Source: Archilochus colubris (lineage: Eukaryota; Chordata; Aves; Apodiformes; Trochilidae). Taken from it: a DNA stretch of 64,000 nucleotides. The notes beneath the pieces were generated by a model that was not told the origin of the DNA, made no database searches, and worked only from the letters and a program-made list of their open reading frames with translations. Made by a program: the position numbers and the translations under genes. This document shows, in pieces, positions 38,501 through 53,021 of this stretch. The number at the start of each line of letters is the position of its first letter. Position 1 is the first letter of the stretch. The stretch spans positions 23,862,863 to 23,926,862 of the forward strand of contig CM041115.1 of the NCBI GenBank assembly GCA_023079485.1, given 5' to 3'.

Positions 38501-41500
38501 AATCACTAGATTTTTATATGGCAGTTCTACTGAACTTTAAGCATACACTTGAAAAGTCACAAAAGCACAAACCAGTGTTCATTACTGCTTTCATTTGTCT
38601 TTTGAAGTTATAAAAATGTATGCTTTACTTTTCTCCTTGATCAGCTCTAGCTTATTGTACTGTGTGTGTGTTTGTACGTACTACACCAGTAGATTGATGT
38701 AATTCTGTTGAAATTAGTGGAGTTTCTTTGCCTACAGTGGATAAAGGTTTTTCGTCTTAAAATGCATTTTTTTCATACGTTGCCACATAGAACTTGGTGC
38801 TATAACAGTGTATGATATTATTAGTATAGTATAGTATTATCTGTAAGAAAAAGAACATCAGATAGGCTTCTGCTTATTATCTAGTTTCTCAGGCTTGCAT
38901 TGATTCGCCGTCTGTTTCTTGCACACAGAAGGATTACAGGGTAAGACAAATCACTTGAACTGTAGGAAAGTGCTGTAATTGCATTTAGAACACGAATTTC
39001 TGAGTGTACAAAAAATGAAGTAAAAGAATGTACTCAAGCAGTAAATTACAGGAGCTTGCAGAGTGCACAGTGCCTTTAAGAAGCAGGTGTTTGCTGTGAA
39101 GTTTACTGTGCATACAAATGTGCTTGCATTTCCAAGTCATTAAGAAACAGCTACAGGGGAGCAGGAAACCTGACCAGCCTGATACAGGCTTTTTCTATTC
39201 AGTACAGCCTTACAAAAAGGCAAAACCAAAATCATAATGCAGGGGAAAAGCATGATTCTTCTCAGTTCTTTTATGTTTGAGGCAGGAGACAGGAACCAGA
39301 AGAATGATTTAAAGGAAATTGCAGTAGTGATTGTTTCAAACATGCAGGAAGAAAGCCTTGTACTCTGTCAAGATCAGCAGCTGTTTTCAATCTGGAAGAA
39401 GGGACTGAATGTTTAATTAAACTCTATTAGTTTGTGCCCTGACTTTCACAATTCGTATGGACTTAGCTTATTTTTCAAGTGTACAGCTGTTTCCTTCTGC
39501 ACAGAGTCGGCGCTGGAGTTTTTGTATAGCGTTACGTGGTTTTAGTTGTGGTAGCCCACCCATAAAACATCAGAGCCCTCTGCAGACAGCCAATATAAAA
39601 GCTGGCTCAGCACCAGAGAGATTGCATTTGGGGTCTGCAGCAATATCCTCGTGAGCAAATTGTTAAGTGTGGAAGGGGAGAGGGTGGTATGAAGGAGGAA
39701 AGAGTCTGATTAGTCAGTTCAAGAATATTGTTTCTGGGCAGTAGAACAGCTGATTAGTCTAGGGTTCTTGATCTGGTAGGGTGAATTTTCAGAAGTCTGT
39801 TGTGACTAAGTTGGACCAGGCATCTGCCTCAAATAGAAATTGCATATTAAGGGTAGTTCTGGACTGGTGTGCATCCTATTCTCGCATGGCTCTCACAATT
39901 TTAGTTAAGAGTGTTCTGTTATCATCATAAAAAATACCTTTCATACCAATACAAATGATTTTGTATTTACCTAGCTTAACCTTTCCTTGAGTATGAAAGG
40001 TAAAAGGGTGCATTAACAGCTCAACCGCCCTTGCCTGGGGCAGGCTGGGAGGGAGATGCATTGTGGTTACAGGAGCAATGTGAGCTGAAGAAGGTTTCTC
40101 TGCAAGTGAAGAATTTCAGCATTTCTAACACAAACCTACTAAGGTAGCTTGTCTGCCAAAGACCCAACAGGTAATTCCACAGAAAGTACTGACATTATCA
40201 AAACATAGAATCCCACATTCTATCAAATTTGTTTGATCAGCTCATCCCAGCAAACCCCCAAACCTCAAGATTTTCTCTGCATGCAAAAATTGCCTTTCTG
40301 ACTAACTGGATGTGCTTTGATGGGGAAAAAAAATGATACAACGCCCTCATACTCTGTTTGACATTATGACAGTACTGCTGTTACCTAGGCTGATCAGTTG
40401 TGAGAAAGGGAGTATGTTGGAGAAGGTTAAAGCACTGTGAAACATGTATATCTCCATGTATGCTCAGAATTAGAGCAGAAAAAAGAGTCTTTCAAGAGTC
40501 TTTTCTAATGATCCTGCTTGGCACTCGGATAACTCTGAAAAGCTGTCTCAAGGCCTGAATTACCAGTTACAGTGTAAATATCAGTACAACAGTATCACTT
40601 ACACTGAGGTGCGTTTATGATGACGAGTGTATGAGAGCTAGACTTGTGAGCTGAATTTAGGAAGCTGCATCTTAGAATTATGATTTGGTATTTTCCTGCT
40701 CAGTGCTAGGGACAGAAGATACAGGATTTTATGCTGTTGAGTCTGTACTTTTAATAAACAAAAAATCCTGGTTAATTAAATGGGGATTTAACAGTTTAAG
40801 GAACAGCTGCTGCTGACACAAAGAAATGTTTGCCTCTAAGCAGTAGTGTAGTTCTTACATAGGAAGATATTAAAAGTGTATTTCAAAAGGAAGGTTTGAT
40901 TGTCATAGATTCATTTATATAGTGATATGAAGCTGAAAGTTCCACGATTCAGGCAGGTGTGTGCAGTATTCCTGTGCTCAGGTGATTCTTAGAAGTTTCT
41001 GTGGAATCATAGCTGGTAAGTGTTCAGCTGTGCTAGCTATCCATATCCATGAATACCAAATATTTAGTAATTCAGTTCAGTTTAGATTGCAGTAAGAGGA
41101 TTTAGTTGCATTACCTTTCATTTGCTGCTGGCTAAGAGCCTGCACATGTTGTGCAGCTTACAGAGGTAGTTCAGCTTACATAGGTATCTTCAGGGGTATT
41201 TGATTTCTCTGGAAGGCTTCAAATCTGTAATGCTGCCACCTGAATCATGTAGTGGATTTCTCTTTGGTGTTTTTCATCAATGCAAATTCTTGGGATTTCC
41301 TTATTGCTCTAATTTAAAATAATTTCAACTTTCTGTTGTCGTAGTTGCAAAGAGGAACTCAAAAGCATGAACCCTGCTGACACCTAAAACCAGTAAGCCT
41401 GCATATTTCTGTGAGGAAGCTCAGAATTACTGCATTATGATTATTTGGTTTGTTTTTTTTCTTGGAAGTAAAGGCATCATTTCTCAGTCCCTAGGATTTC

Positions 41501-43699
41501 TTCTACAGGGCTAGGAGGGAATTAGGTGAATAGGATATATAGTCAATTCATAGTGCATTACATAACATGAGAAGATAATCACAAATATGTGATTAATTTT
41601 TTACAGGTTCTTTTGGTCTGTTTTTGAAAACTCAACTCCTTGAGGAGTATCCCAGGCACTCAGCTGCAGTCCTTTGTTACTCTTCTGCTTAGAAAGCTTT
41701 TTCTGACATCTAGACAGCATCACTTTTTTTTTTCAGTTAACCTATTTTCATTTTTTCCTAACTTCAGTGGGTCTTTTCATTGAGTATATTTGTTCCTTAA
41801 CCTTTTTAAACATGTTTTTTTATAGCATGTTTGGAGACTTGATGATAGGAAATGCTGGAAGCTTTGACTTTGGGCAGGGTCAGACATTCAGGGAACCCAA
41901 GATAGGGGAGGTTAGATGCAGATGTCCTCCACCACCATCTCATATTTGTGTACCAGGATTGGTTTATTTTTTCTCCCCTGCCCAATGTTTCTGTATACCC
42001 TTAGGAAACTCCACATTTGTTTCTGCAGGGTGTCCTCACTGACATTTCCCTTTTGTGTTTCCTGAATAATTCTTCCTCTTATTACTTTCTTCCTGGATGA
42101 TAGGGAGAAAGAATTAAATTAATCTAAACAGCCTTCTTAGTCCCCCCACACCTTCTTTAATTTTTTTTTTTCCTAGTTCGGTAAGTGTGAGAGAAGACAG
42201 AGGCCTTCCAGCAAGTAGATGACAGCATATACTTTGCACTGTCAACAATACAAAAGTAAAAAACTTTGAGCTGCAATTTCATCAGTCATAGATTCTCTTT
42301 CTTACTGTGTGCAGGAAATTAAAAAATGTTGTCAGCACATTTTAAACAACATATATTTTTATGTTACTATATGTATACTCTGTATTTGAGAGGTGGAGCA
42401 GCAGTGGTCCTTAGGCCGCTGCCTCTAAGGGTTATTGTTGTGCTGGGCTTTCTGAGTCTCCACGTAGAACGGACTTAACCTTGTGACTCTACAAAAGCTG
42501 TAGCAGCTTCTCCCTCCCCTGCTCCAGACCACAACACAATTTCTGAATGTGTATCTTCATCTCGTTACTTCACATTGGCTGCTCCTGGAGCTTTGCAGAA
42601 CATTGCCCATTCCAAGACAGTTTTCAACTGAACCAGACAGAACCTTCTGGATAGGAGATGCAGTAGGAGATATTCTTCTGAAGATGATGAGAAGACTGAA
42701 TGAAGGTTGGTCTGCTGTCCCAAGCCTTGAGATTGTGTGTAAATGAGAAGAGTGCAGTTCTTACTCTCTCCCTACACTATCTCCCTTGGGATATTCTGGA
42801 CAAAGTGTCTTTGCATGGGGGGAAATTATATATCTCTTAATGAAACAAAACAGAAAAAAATATTATTTTGACTTCATGTTTGGGCAGTTAGGTACAGGTA
42901 GATTTTGTTTGGTTTTTTTGTTTGTTTTGCAGATCCCACCACAGGGAATTGCAATATATTGGCAGTCTCTGAGTCTTATCTCTGTAAATGACAATGATGG
43001 TAGTAGAGGAAAATGGGCAAGTGGTGTCAGGCGAAATAATCACTGTAGTGTGAAATAGCTTTATATTTTAATTAAAATAAACTGTACCAGTTACAAGTCC
43101 TTCTACCAGATAAAAGTTCTCATACAGTTCTTTTTTAGAAGATCTGAGTGGACCTTTGAGACTGGAAATGTGTTCAGACATAGATCTGGGTTTTATTTAA
43201 CCTCAAAGGACAGGGGTTGACTTAAAAGAAACCCACAAAACAGAAACAGAGAAAAAAATGTGCAAACAAACCTTGTTACCGTCTCTGACAATTTCCTGGC
43301 CCCTCTCCCCTTAAAAAAAAGCCTGGAGCCATAGACAGATTTATTTCTCACTGGAGACTTAAATTTTAAGTCTGTTGACTTAGTTTCATGCATCTGATTT
43401 TTGACATCTCCGTGATACCATTGCATCCAGTGTCCCTTCCCATTTTTGAAACATCATATAAATTCACATCCGAAAGCTAGACTTCACCATTTTGGAAAGA
43501 TTTTATAAAACTTTTCAGAAGAGGTTTCTAGGAGAGTGTTCTGCTTTCAGGAAGTTACTCAAAGCAATCTCATGTCTTCCACAGGCAAAGCTACTTGCAA
43601 GTTGGTCTCAGGCTCTGAAGGACTCGAATGCTTAAGGTTTGATTATTACAGCATTCTCATCTTTTGTATTTCAAAAGTTGTCCAGTGTCCTTGTGGTCA

Positions 43700-44095
43700 T
43701 TGAAACATAGAATCAACCTAATTGGAAGGAACTCATCAGGAGCCTCAAGTCCAAGTCCTTTCCCTATGTGGGGCACCCCCAGGATCACACCTGATCACTC
43801 ATGTGCCTGAGAGCATCATCCAAACTCCTTCAACTCAGGCAGGCTTGGAGCTGTGACCACTTCCCCAGGGAGCCTGGTCCACTGCTCAACCTCCCTTTGG
43901 ATGAAAAACTTATTCCTAATATCTAACCTAAACTTCCCCCAGCACATCTTCCTACCATTCTCTTGGGTCCTACTGTTGGTCATCAGAGAGAAGAGGTCAG
44001 TGCCTGCTCTTCCTCCTTCCCTGGTGAGGAAGCAGTGAGCTGCAATGTGTCCCCTCAGCCTCCCTACTCCAGGCTGAACAGACCAAGTGGGGACC
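43700..44095 (-). mobile_element. CR1 LINE 3' end, minus strand, in intron 1
   Basis: It starts at the 3' terminus ACATAGAATCAACC near 43704. Minus-strand CR1 3' sequence follows: GACCACTTCCCCAGGGAGCC near 43855, TGGTCCACTGCTCAACCTCC, then TCCCTACTCCAGGCTGAACA near 44061. The copy is 5' truncated at about 44095 before the RT region, so it carries no coding sequence. It is antisense to the host gene. Confidence 0.85.
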
Positions 44096-45574
44096 TACGG
44101 GAGACCTCTGGTCATGTTGTTCTGACAGTGTAACATTAGGCTGAATCTGTAAGTAGTACTAACTACCTCTCTTGCCAACTTCTATTCAGACAGCTAAATT
44201 ACAGAAGCAGAAAAAGGGCATTGTACCAATATTTGCCAGTGTTGTTCCAGTTTGGGTTCACTTTTACAGAAATTCTGTAGAACTTATGAATAACAGTTTG
44301 TTTTTGTGATCTAGCTCTTGTTTTGCTGAGATGCTTGCCTTCAGGGACAGCCTGTTTTGAGTTACCTACCTGATCTCTTGTGGAGGAGGAGTACTTTCAT
44401 TCTCAGCACTGGCATTGCAGTTGAACTTTTGTCATCTTGCCCTTTGTATCCTAAAGATGCAAAAATCCTGAGTGTGGTAGAAATAAAAATGTCAAGGCAG
44501 AGGTAATAATCCCTTTCATTCATGCTGCTTCCTACTTAAACTTGCTATTATCTGTATCTATGGCTGCAGAGATGGGAGGGATAGGAGGTGTTCTACAAAG
44601 ACATTTGTAATTAATGCTAGGCCAAGTTAAGGGAAAGAGTATTTTTCATTTAATATATGTTCCTGGAACTTCAGCCTAATTAGAGCTGCATGTTTCTCCT
44701 CTCTGGACTTGGCCCAGCCCTATCTAAGGTAGCCTGAGGTCTACTTTAGTTTACTATAGTTGGCTGTGATTGCCAAGGAGTCTTACGCCACCTGGCTATG
44801 GCTAGAACAAGGCTTATCCCAGACACTTCCTTTCCCTGTCTTGAGAAGACACTTTGGGCAGGAGTGTGTGGATCTGGATCTCCTTCATTGCATTGCAGCC
44901 ATCCAGGTCACCCCGAAGCAGGGAGCCCCCAGAGGGGAACTTACTAAGAGTTTCTGCTTGGACCTGTTTGGGGAGCAGAGAAGGATCAAATGTCTGCTGA
45001 CCTTCTTCAAATACTCCCATGTCTCCATGATGATAAGTTTAAATGCTACTATCCAAAGCCCTGTAATTTTAAAGATAAGCATTACAACTTCTGCACTGAA
45101 GTCAATGTGTTTTGTCAGGGACCTTCTTTAAGTAACACTGTAGTTTGTAAGTCAGAGCTGCTAATATTTTGTCTCTGAAGTCTTTGCAAAACCATTAATT
45201 GCACTAGCAAAGGAGGAATATTCCAAAGAAAAGTTAGTTGCCTTAGTTAATTTACCAAAAGATGAGCTTATTGTCCAACTTGCTGTAAAGAGTTTTATTA
45301 TGCTATTTCACTAAACTGAGGGCATATGAACAGTAAATGCAATAAATAATTACAGAATACAGTGTTACACAGTAAAGTCAGGCCATGCTTCATTGAACAT
45401 GCACGCTTTTTCCCCATTCCTCTGGATCAGAAATACTTTAATAAAGGCTGTTAAATCTACCCTTCTTCCTTCACTCCTTTATATAAGGCCTTGTTTTGAT
45501 AGTCATTATTAAAAATGTGCTGAAGTGTAGGAATTGATTTCTTGTCTGGTTTTTCTAGAGCTATTGTTTATTTA

Positions 45575-45627
45575 ACAACAAAAAAAAAAAACAACAAAAA
45601 AAAACAAACCCAAAAAACAAAAAAAAG
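45575..45627. repeat. A-rich tract with interspersed C
   Basis: A runs separated by single C or CAA units. Low complexity. Confidence 0.85.
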
Positions 45628-48600
45628 GGCACCTCCACTGATGATTTCATGATTTGATAAATAATATACTACCACCAGTACTCTTTCTAATGTTGTCTTT
45701 CTGTTTTTATGTTTATTAAACATCATGGATTTTACCCAGGCCCAGTATTGACTTCCATATTTGCTCATGGTAGAATTTATGCTAGCACACTTGTAATATG
45801 TTAGGAATTGGGATGTCATTGAAACAGCTTACAAAAAATAAAGTACTGCTCCAATGTGCTAGTTACAAGAAAGCTGGTTTTTAATACACGGGGAAATGTT
45901 CTCTGCAGTCTTCTCACTAGGCTCATTGTTCTTGAAGATTCATCTTAAAATGTGTAACATTACTTTGCCATAATGTTATCAGCAGAGCTGAACAAAGTAT
46001 GGTTTATTCTTTTTCCAGTTTTATCCTTTTTCTTTTACTTCAACTTCATGTTGAAGTAGCCAGTTGTCAGCAAGGAAGTTTCCCTTTACAATTCATCAGA
46101 TTAATTAGTGGTTAAAAAAAAATCCATTATCTCTCTGCTTTATAGAAACCAGGGTGGTTTAAGATTATAGTAAACTATAGTAATTTAAGATGTGCAACTG
46201 GAAATCTGAAACTGAGTAAATATTGGTTGTGAAAATGAGTTTTCTTCATTTTTGAGTGCCTGGATATGCAAGTTGCCTGAAGACTGTCGTAAATGGTTTG
46301 GCTTTACTGAGTAGCTGCTGAAAACGTTACTCTGAAACTGAATTTTAAAAATTACATGGTGTATAATGCCTTCTAAAACCTTTTCCTGCCTTTGTGTGAT
46401 AGTGAAACCATGGGGGAAAAAGTCCATAATCCCCCAAATTTTAGTAATTATACTCACCAAGCCCATACATAATAATTTTGATAGTAAATTTTATACTGTA
46501 ATGTCAGCTTGTTCACAAAGTTATTTTTCATTCTTTCCCCAGAACTTCATGTTTTGTTAGTAAATTTGTTATGTATTAAAAGTAAATGTCAAAATGGGGA
46601 AATTATGATGATGGTTCTTTTGGTAGTGAAATAATTTGGTTTTTGGTATAGTGAAATAATTGTTATAACTGTTATTTTATTGATGCTCTGTGCTTGACTG
46701 CAGTATTTGGCAAAAAACATAATAATTATAAAACATGAATTTTCAGAGTCTATGAAAGGACTGACCTTACAAAACAAACTCCAAACATTGTACTGTCATG
46801 CATAAAACTGTTTAATTGTGTGACCCTCTTTCTTCGATGTTGCTTCCTTTGATCTGGCAAGTTCAGTAGTTTGCTTGGTGGGCAGTTTCAAGGGGAGTCA
46901 CTGTGAAGTGCTCACAGTTTGTAAATAAGCTTAGGCTTAATGGTGGCTGTTCAGTTATGTTAGATTGTTTTTTTTTCCTCATTTTGCATTTAGAGGAATT
47001 AATATCCTGCAAGTCCATCACTAATTATTGATAGTGTTATTCCCAAGACAGATGTGGTAGCAGTTCTTGGTGGATAAACAAGTGGAGCACTAATATGTGT
47101 GTGTGTGTGTATAACATATCTATTCTGTATAAAGGAGTATACAACATATACTTAAAAATATCTGTCTAAAAACATAATTGAAAGGTCAGAGATCTTTTTC
47201 AGGAGACTAATGTGCTGAATTGCAGTAGCTCATGTGCAATTCCTAACACTCTGGAAAAGGATTTTTGAAATTCATGTAAAGCAACAGAGGGTGCTCAGTA
47301 TTTTAATGTGAGTCAGTTGATGATGGGCTGAAAGTTACAGATGTGTTGTCCATGTAATGTGTGATATCAGTTATCTTCACTGTCTAGGATGTTATAAATC
47401 TGAGGAATTGCAACTGTACCTTTATGTACATATCTCAGTTAAATGTGGCACTCAAAGCTGTGGCAACCAAGTGAGTACCCAATCCTCCCCATGCCCCATC
47501 CCCTCCACAACTTGTGGTTTTATTCCCCACTTCTCTGTTGTGTGCATGATAGTGTGCTTGTGAATAGCTCTTTGCAGTTTTTTCTCATATATTCAGTGAT
47601 GTAGTTTAGATGCACAATTGTTTTGTTAGTGGAAATTTTTCCACTGATTTCAAAAAGCTGAGGTTTCGGACTTTTGTCACTTTCTCCTTTGTTGAAAAAG
47701 ACTTCATAGCCTTGATGTGTGCCTGGAAAAAAATGATTTGTGAGTAATTTTATCAGAAGAAATTTAAAACACTCTGTATTACATAAATGTTATTTTAGCA
47801 GAACTAGAGTTAGTTAACTCTTTTAATTTGAGACACAATTGTGCACACATCCATATAATAAAATTACTTTGTGTTAATCATCTTTGTCAAGAAACTAATC
47901 TAACAAGTAAAATTAGTATTTACAGAAATAATATGATTTAATATATTATGTGACTGCATGAATACATATTTCTAACCATTTGAATCTTAAAAATTAGTGT
48001 ACTGTTTCACATTTCCCAGTATCTTTTTTCAGAAAATGCAAGGCAGAGATTTTCAGGTGTGGTTTTCAAGTGTTAGTGCTATATTTGTTGCCTTATATAG
48101 CTTTGTAGAATTTCATTGATTATATATCTGTTTAAGTTATTTGTGTATGTTATATGTAGGGATTTAAAAAATATTTATCTTTTATTCATCTAGGATTTTT
48201 TTCAACTCCAGTGTTTTTCTTTGTAGCCTTTCTTTTCCTATTCATCACCTGACAGTTTTAAAATTAATCAGTCATTAATCAGTCTATTTTCATTGCTTGC
48301 ATTGGATGCTGGAGGGAATTCTAGCTGTTTAGCATTGAAGTTAAGATGCATTTCCAGGTCTTTCTGCCTATGACATGGAAAAACAAGTTGTCAGGGAAAT
48401 CAGATCAGTGAAGACAGAATTTCTTGTCCCAGTAGCAAAACATTTACAATAGCAGGGACTATGAAATCTCCTTGGAAGCAAAGAGCTAACTTATTTTTGG
48501 TTTTCTGAATGATGTTTGCAGTGCATTGCTGGAGTAGTCCAGGTGTCATTTTGTGCATTGTTTGTGTGCCGTGGTATGTTCTGAGTAGAACTGGGGCCAG

Positions 48601-51600
48601 AGTGGGAAGCCTTTGGTATGATCTGAGTATTCTCAAAGGTTTCTGTTAATATGATGTTCAGAACTGAGTTTATAGCTGTTACCTGACTTCCATGTAGTTC
48701 AAGAGCTTGTGAGTAAAATAGCAGTATAAGAGTTCCTGATTCCTGACTGGTTTTGTGGAGCATTGCTGTGGAAGTAACCTGTCTTGACATGACTGCAGGG
48801 TGCCAGTCTTGGGTTGATAAAGTCAGGTGTCACAAACGAACACCATCTTGGCCAGTTTTAAATGTGATAAACAACAAATCTCAACAGCACATCTGTTCAC
48901 AGAATTTTGTAGGTTATGCGTATAGTTACCAAAACATCAGTTATTTTCTGGCAGAGCAATTAATATTTTTCCTTTGGCCCTACTTGGGCAAACAGAGACT
49001 GCAAAAAGGCCTCAGTTTCTAGGTGATTTCTCACAAATTACATGGTCCTGCATTCTGTTTGTGAAATATTAAACCACATTATCCTTTTACCTATGTAAAA
49101 GTAGCAAGCCATGGAGAAGTTAGGGGCTGGAGAAGACATGGGATTTTTGCCTTGTATGTGGTGAGTAGTATGATGAGACTGTAAAGTCAGTCCAGGCTGT
49201 CTCTTCTATACTTCACCAGAATGGGAATGTTTTGTAATTAAGCTTCAACACAGCATCCATAGGGAAGTAAAAAATATGTTCATAAAACCAGTTATGGATA
49301 AACTGCACAATAAATTGATGCCTCACAGGTGCTTTTTTTTGTACTTTTCCTTGTGCAGTGCATTTTCATTGGTGCTTGGTTCTTATTTTATTCTGCTCAA
49401 TTCTTACCTCTTTTCTTCTACCCTATTTTTATTGGATTTTTTGCTTCTGTGTCCTTGGTTGCTTGTGTGCACTTGTTATACGTGGTCCTTCTCATCGTGT
49501 TGTTTATGAACAGATGATGGTTCTGCAGACCCAACAAATGTCTCAACTGGAGTCTCATAGCAGCATCAGAGTAGGAGGATGGGACACACACAGGGGACAT
49601 GGAAAGATTATGTGTTTCTTCCTCAAGGCAGGTATTTGTGCTGACATATTGGTTAGGCTGGAAAAGGCAGAACTGAATGAGGTACTTATTGCTTCACACA
49701 CTGCATGGTGCTTGCAATGGGAAGGAAGAAGGAGCCATGCTATTTCTCCCTCTGCTTTTTCTGGTCTGCCTCCAACTAATGTATCTGTGGCTTTCTCCTT
49801 CCTCACTGCAGCTTCAGGGACACCCATCCTTCCAGCTGCTATGTTCTTGCAGTTATGTAGCAGGAATAAAAAAAATAACTTTAAGAAAACAGATAGCACA
49901 GCTTTCAGTACAGCTTAAAATCTTCATGTTGCACAGCAGTGGTCAGAATTGTTTGGAAGGTGCTTAGAGCTGATGGCAATTAACAAAGCCACCCCCGTTA
50001 ATAAATCCAATTAGTATTTGTACAATTAGTTTCTACACTTTTAAAAACCAGAATCCGTTCTCGTGATTGTTCACTTTTTATTGAGGAGGGGAACCGAAAG
50101 GTGGCTTTTAAGTATCCATTATTTATTTTGGGGGTAGATCAAATCAGTCATGACAAGTTAAGTCACATGTTTGTCTTCCATATGTAAGTCAAAAGTGTGA
50201 CACCAGAAGCTCAAAGCACTCTATGTCTGCCTTTGAAGACAAGCGAACATGGAATTTGTGGTGTCTGGTACTACAGAGATAAATGTGAGTGAAATACAGA
50301 TACAGAATTCTGACAGGGTAAAGTCTGAAAAGACCTGCTCAGATGTGTATTCTGTTTATTTCATCTAAAGAATTTAGTAATTCTTTACACTCCTCAAAAA
50401 GCAGCATCTATAAGTCAAAAATAGTGCTTATTTGGATGGATTTTGTCAAGGCAAAGCAAAAAAATCCCATCACTGTGGAAGAAAAAAGATTTTTTTCTGC
50501 TCTAAGTGCTAATTTCAATGCAGCTTAAAATTTGGAGCAATCATTACAGAAGACTACCCATCCTTTGGCTCAATTTTGCTGGCTTATGTAGTTTCATAAG
50601 TCTGCAGATATGACATTAACAGCCCGTCTGGTAAAAGAACCTCCAGAAACCCAAGTGATTGAAAATTGGCATTCATCTTATTTCGAACAAAATGCATCAG
50701 ATTATTCTTTTATGCCTGAAATTAAATTAGTGTTTTCCTGAGCTGCTGTAATTTTGTTTGATTATTTTACTTTTCATATAATGAAGCCCAGAGCTTCAGG
50801 ATGTCTACTGACATAGCAATTGCAATGGAGTATAGAAGTAATTCTTCCAGCCCTTTCACAATGTTCCTGCTCATTTGAGAGCACCTTTTATCCACCGACA
50901 CTTGAATGCAGTACTGCCTTCCTGCTGTAAAAAGTACTTTTCTGTGAATAAATCCTAAAGACTAGTCCTAAAGACTACTGATTGGAAATCATCTCTTGGA
51001 AATGGAAAATATGATGAAGTGACCTGATGTATTTACTGAGTAATTATCCATATTATTTGTATGATATTATGTAATATAGCTATGACAAAAGCTTAATGGG
51101 TGGTACGTGTTTAATGTATAATTTAGCTTAACCTCTCTCAGAAGGAAACTCACAGAAGTTTCTGTAGTTTCTGCTGCTGCCTGATGTAGTAAGAAAATCT
51201 GAGCACCACCAAAGCCAATGCTTTGTTTTGGGGAAGTAGTTTTCTCATCCAGTAGTGCTTTTTCACCCCTTCTGGACAGGAAAAGTAAATTAAATCCTCC
51301 CACCTCTGAAGTCTTTAGTTTCAGGATTGCAGCCATTTCCCCTACAAGTGACAGAATTTGTTTTTTCACATTCATGGTTATATGCCTCTGGATACTTAGC
51401 TTTGCCATTCAGGAGGATTTTGGAGACTTTGGCTGGACATGAGCTCTTCAGTTACCCCAGGGAAAGAGGCATTAGATAGTGATATAAGTTTTCCATGGTC
51501 ATGTGGTTAAAGTGGAGCTTGATCTGGAAGAAAACAGAATTTTTGAGGTCTCGCTGATTATGTGCTTGATATAACACGTGTATATCCATTATTCCTCCCC

Positions 51601-52858
51601 TTCCTTTACCCCTTTCCAGTTCTCTCATTCTTCAATGTACTCACACCCAAAAAACCTCATTTGATACCCACATTTTCCTCTACCATGATCAAGTAAGGCT
51701 TAATGTGAACATTTCTAAGATGAATGTAGCAGCGTCTCAGCACGGCACTGGGTAGGAGCAGAGAGTTCAGGAGAGTCTGCTGGATTCTGATGTCAGTAGC
51801 GAAGAGATGGGATAGGATGCAGGGATGTGGGTAAGGAAAAAGGGTGAGCACCTTGGACTAGTAAAAAATGTATGAAGGGGAACAATACCTAATGAATGGT
51901 GAAAGCCATTTATCCTGGTATATATGGGGTGTGATATCCACTGATAGAAAATGTACCCTGGGATATGCCTTCTAACAAAAATGTTTTGCAGCTCAGTGTA
52001 GTTGATGTCCATTAGCAGAACAAGAAGTCAGGAGGTTTATTATTACTGATGCTGGCAACTGGTTAGGTAGATGAACGCATTTGGCAATGCTCTGAAGAAA
52101 CTGGAAAGATGAATGGGTGGATCACGTTTCTTATCTTTAGATTATTTGTGCTTATGATGTGTTTGTAGACAGCCACACATCCTTCACTGAAGCTGTGATC
52201 AGTAACTACAATAGGTACATCCTTCATTTTAAGATGACATACTGTTAGCAGTCCTGACCCAGAAACCATTTTCTCTGCATTAGAAGGTTATGATGTAAAT
52301 ATAAGGCCAGTACTGGCCTCCTTGGTAATTTGTGCTAAATTTTTAAAAGGCGGTAAAGAGAATATAAGGTTTTAGATTTAGAATCATCATATCATCTGTT
52401 AGGTTGCTTGATATGTTTATTATAGTAACTGTTAACTTTTCTTCTTAATACTTAATGTAAATTTTTGTAGACATCTTTTACCCATTTGAACATCCTCTTC
52501 TATAGAAGCATGCACAGTTAGCCTTATCACATCTCAGGAAGATGGAAGTCACTCATTCAGTAGTGTACCCCTTACTGTCTTCTGTTGAAGCTGCTTCCTA
52601 GTACAATCAAATTTTAAGTAAAAAAACCTAAAAAAACCCAAACCAACCAAACAAAAAAAGTCAAGTGCATATGTTAAGATCTGTTCTGCTACTGAATTGT
52701 TACTAATAATTTATATTGCAAAAGACTATTTTCATTATTGCTGTATGGATAGAGATAGCAGGCATGAAGACATCTCCATGTCTTCCCATGTGGTTTGCAA
52801 TACATTCACTAGTGAAACTCACTCATTTCATGTTCTGCAGAGCAATTAATTTTCTTTC

Positions 52859-52884
52859 TTTTTTTTTTTTTTTTTTTTTTTTTT
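52859..52884. repeat. T26 homopolymer
   Basis: Twenty-six consecutive T, about 140 bases upstream of the solo LTR and not part of it. Confidence 0.9.
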
Positions 52885-53021
52885 AATTGGCTTAAACTGT
52901 TAACACATATATCTCAAAGTGGAGACTGTATTTTCAAATGCACTCCTAGAGAGTGAGCTAGCAAAATGAGACCTGGTATTGTGGATTTGGTTCCATACAC
53001 AGTCAACATTTTTTTTCTTCT

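Larger units (their letters stand above)
44096..53021. other. Intronic sequence, no exon or repeat family recognised
   Basis: About 8.9 kb of A+T-rich sequence with simple tracts: an A/C-rich tract at 45575-45627, (TG)7 at 47096-47110 and T26 at 52859-52884. A cluster of overlapping open frames at 49.28-49.97 kb, the longest 186 codons, shows no recognisable family motif. Confidence 0.5.

Noticed and set aside
40204..40235. ACATAGAATCCCACATTCTATC, resembling a CR1 3' end
   Set aside because: The neighbouring sequence does not continue into recognisable CR1 in either direction.
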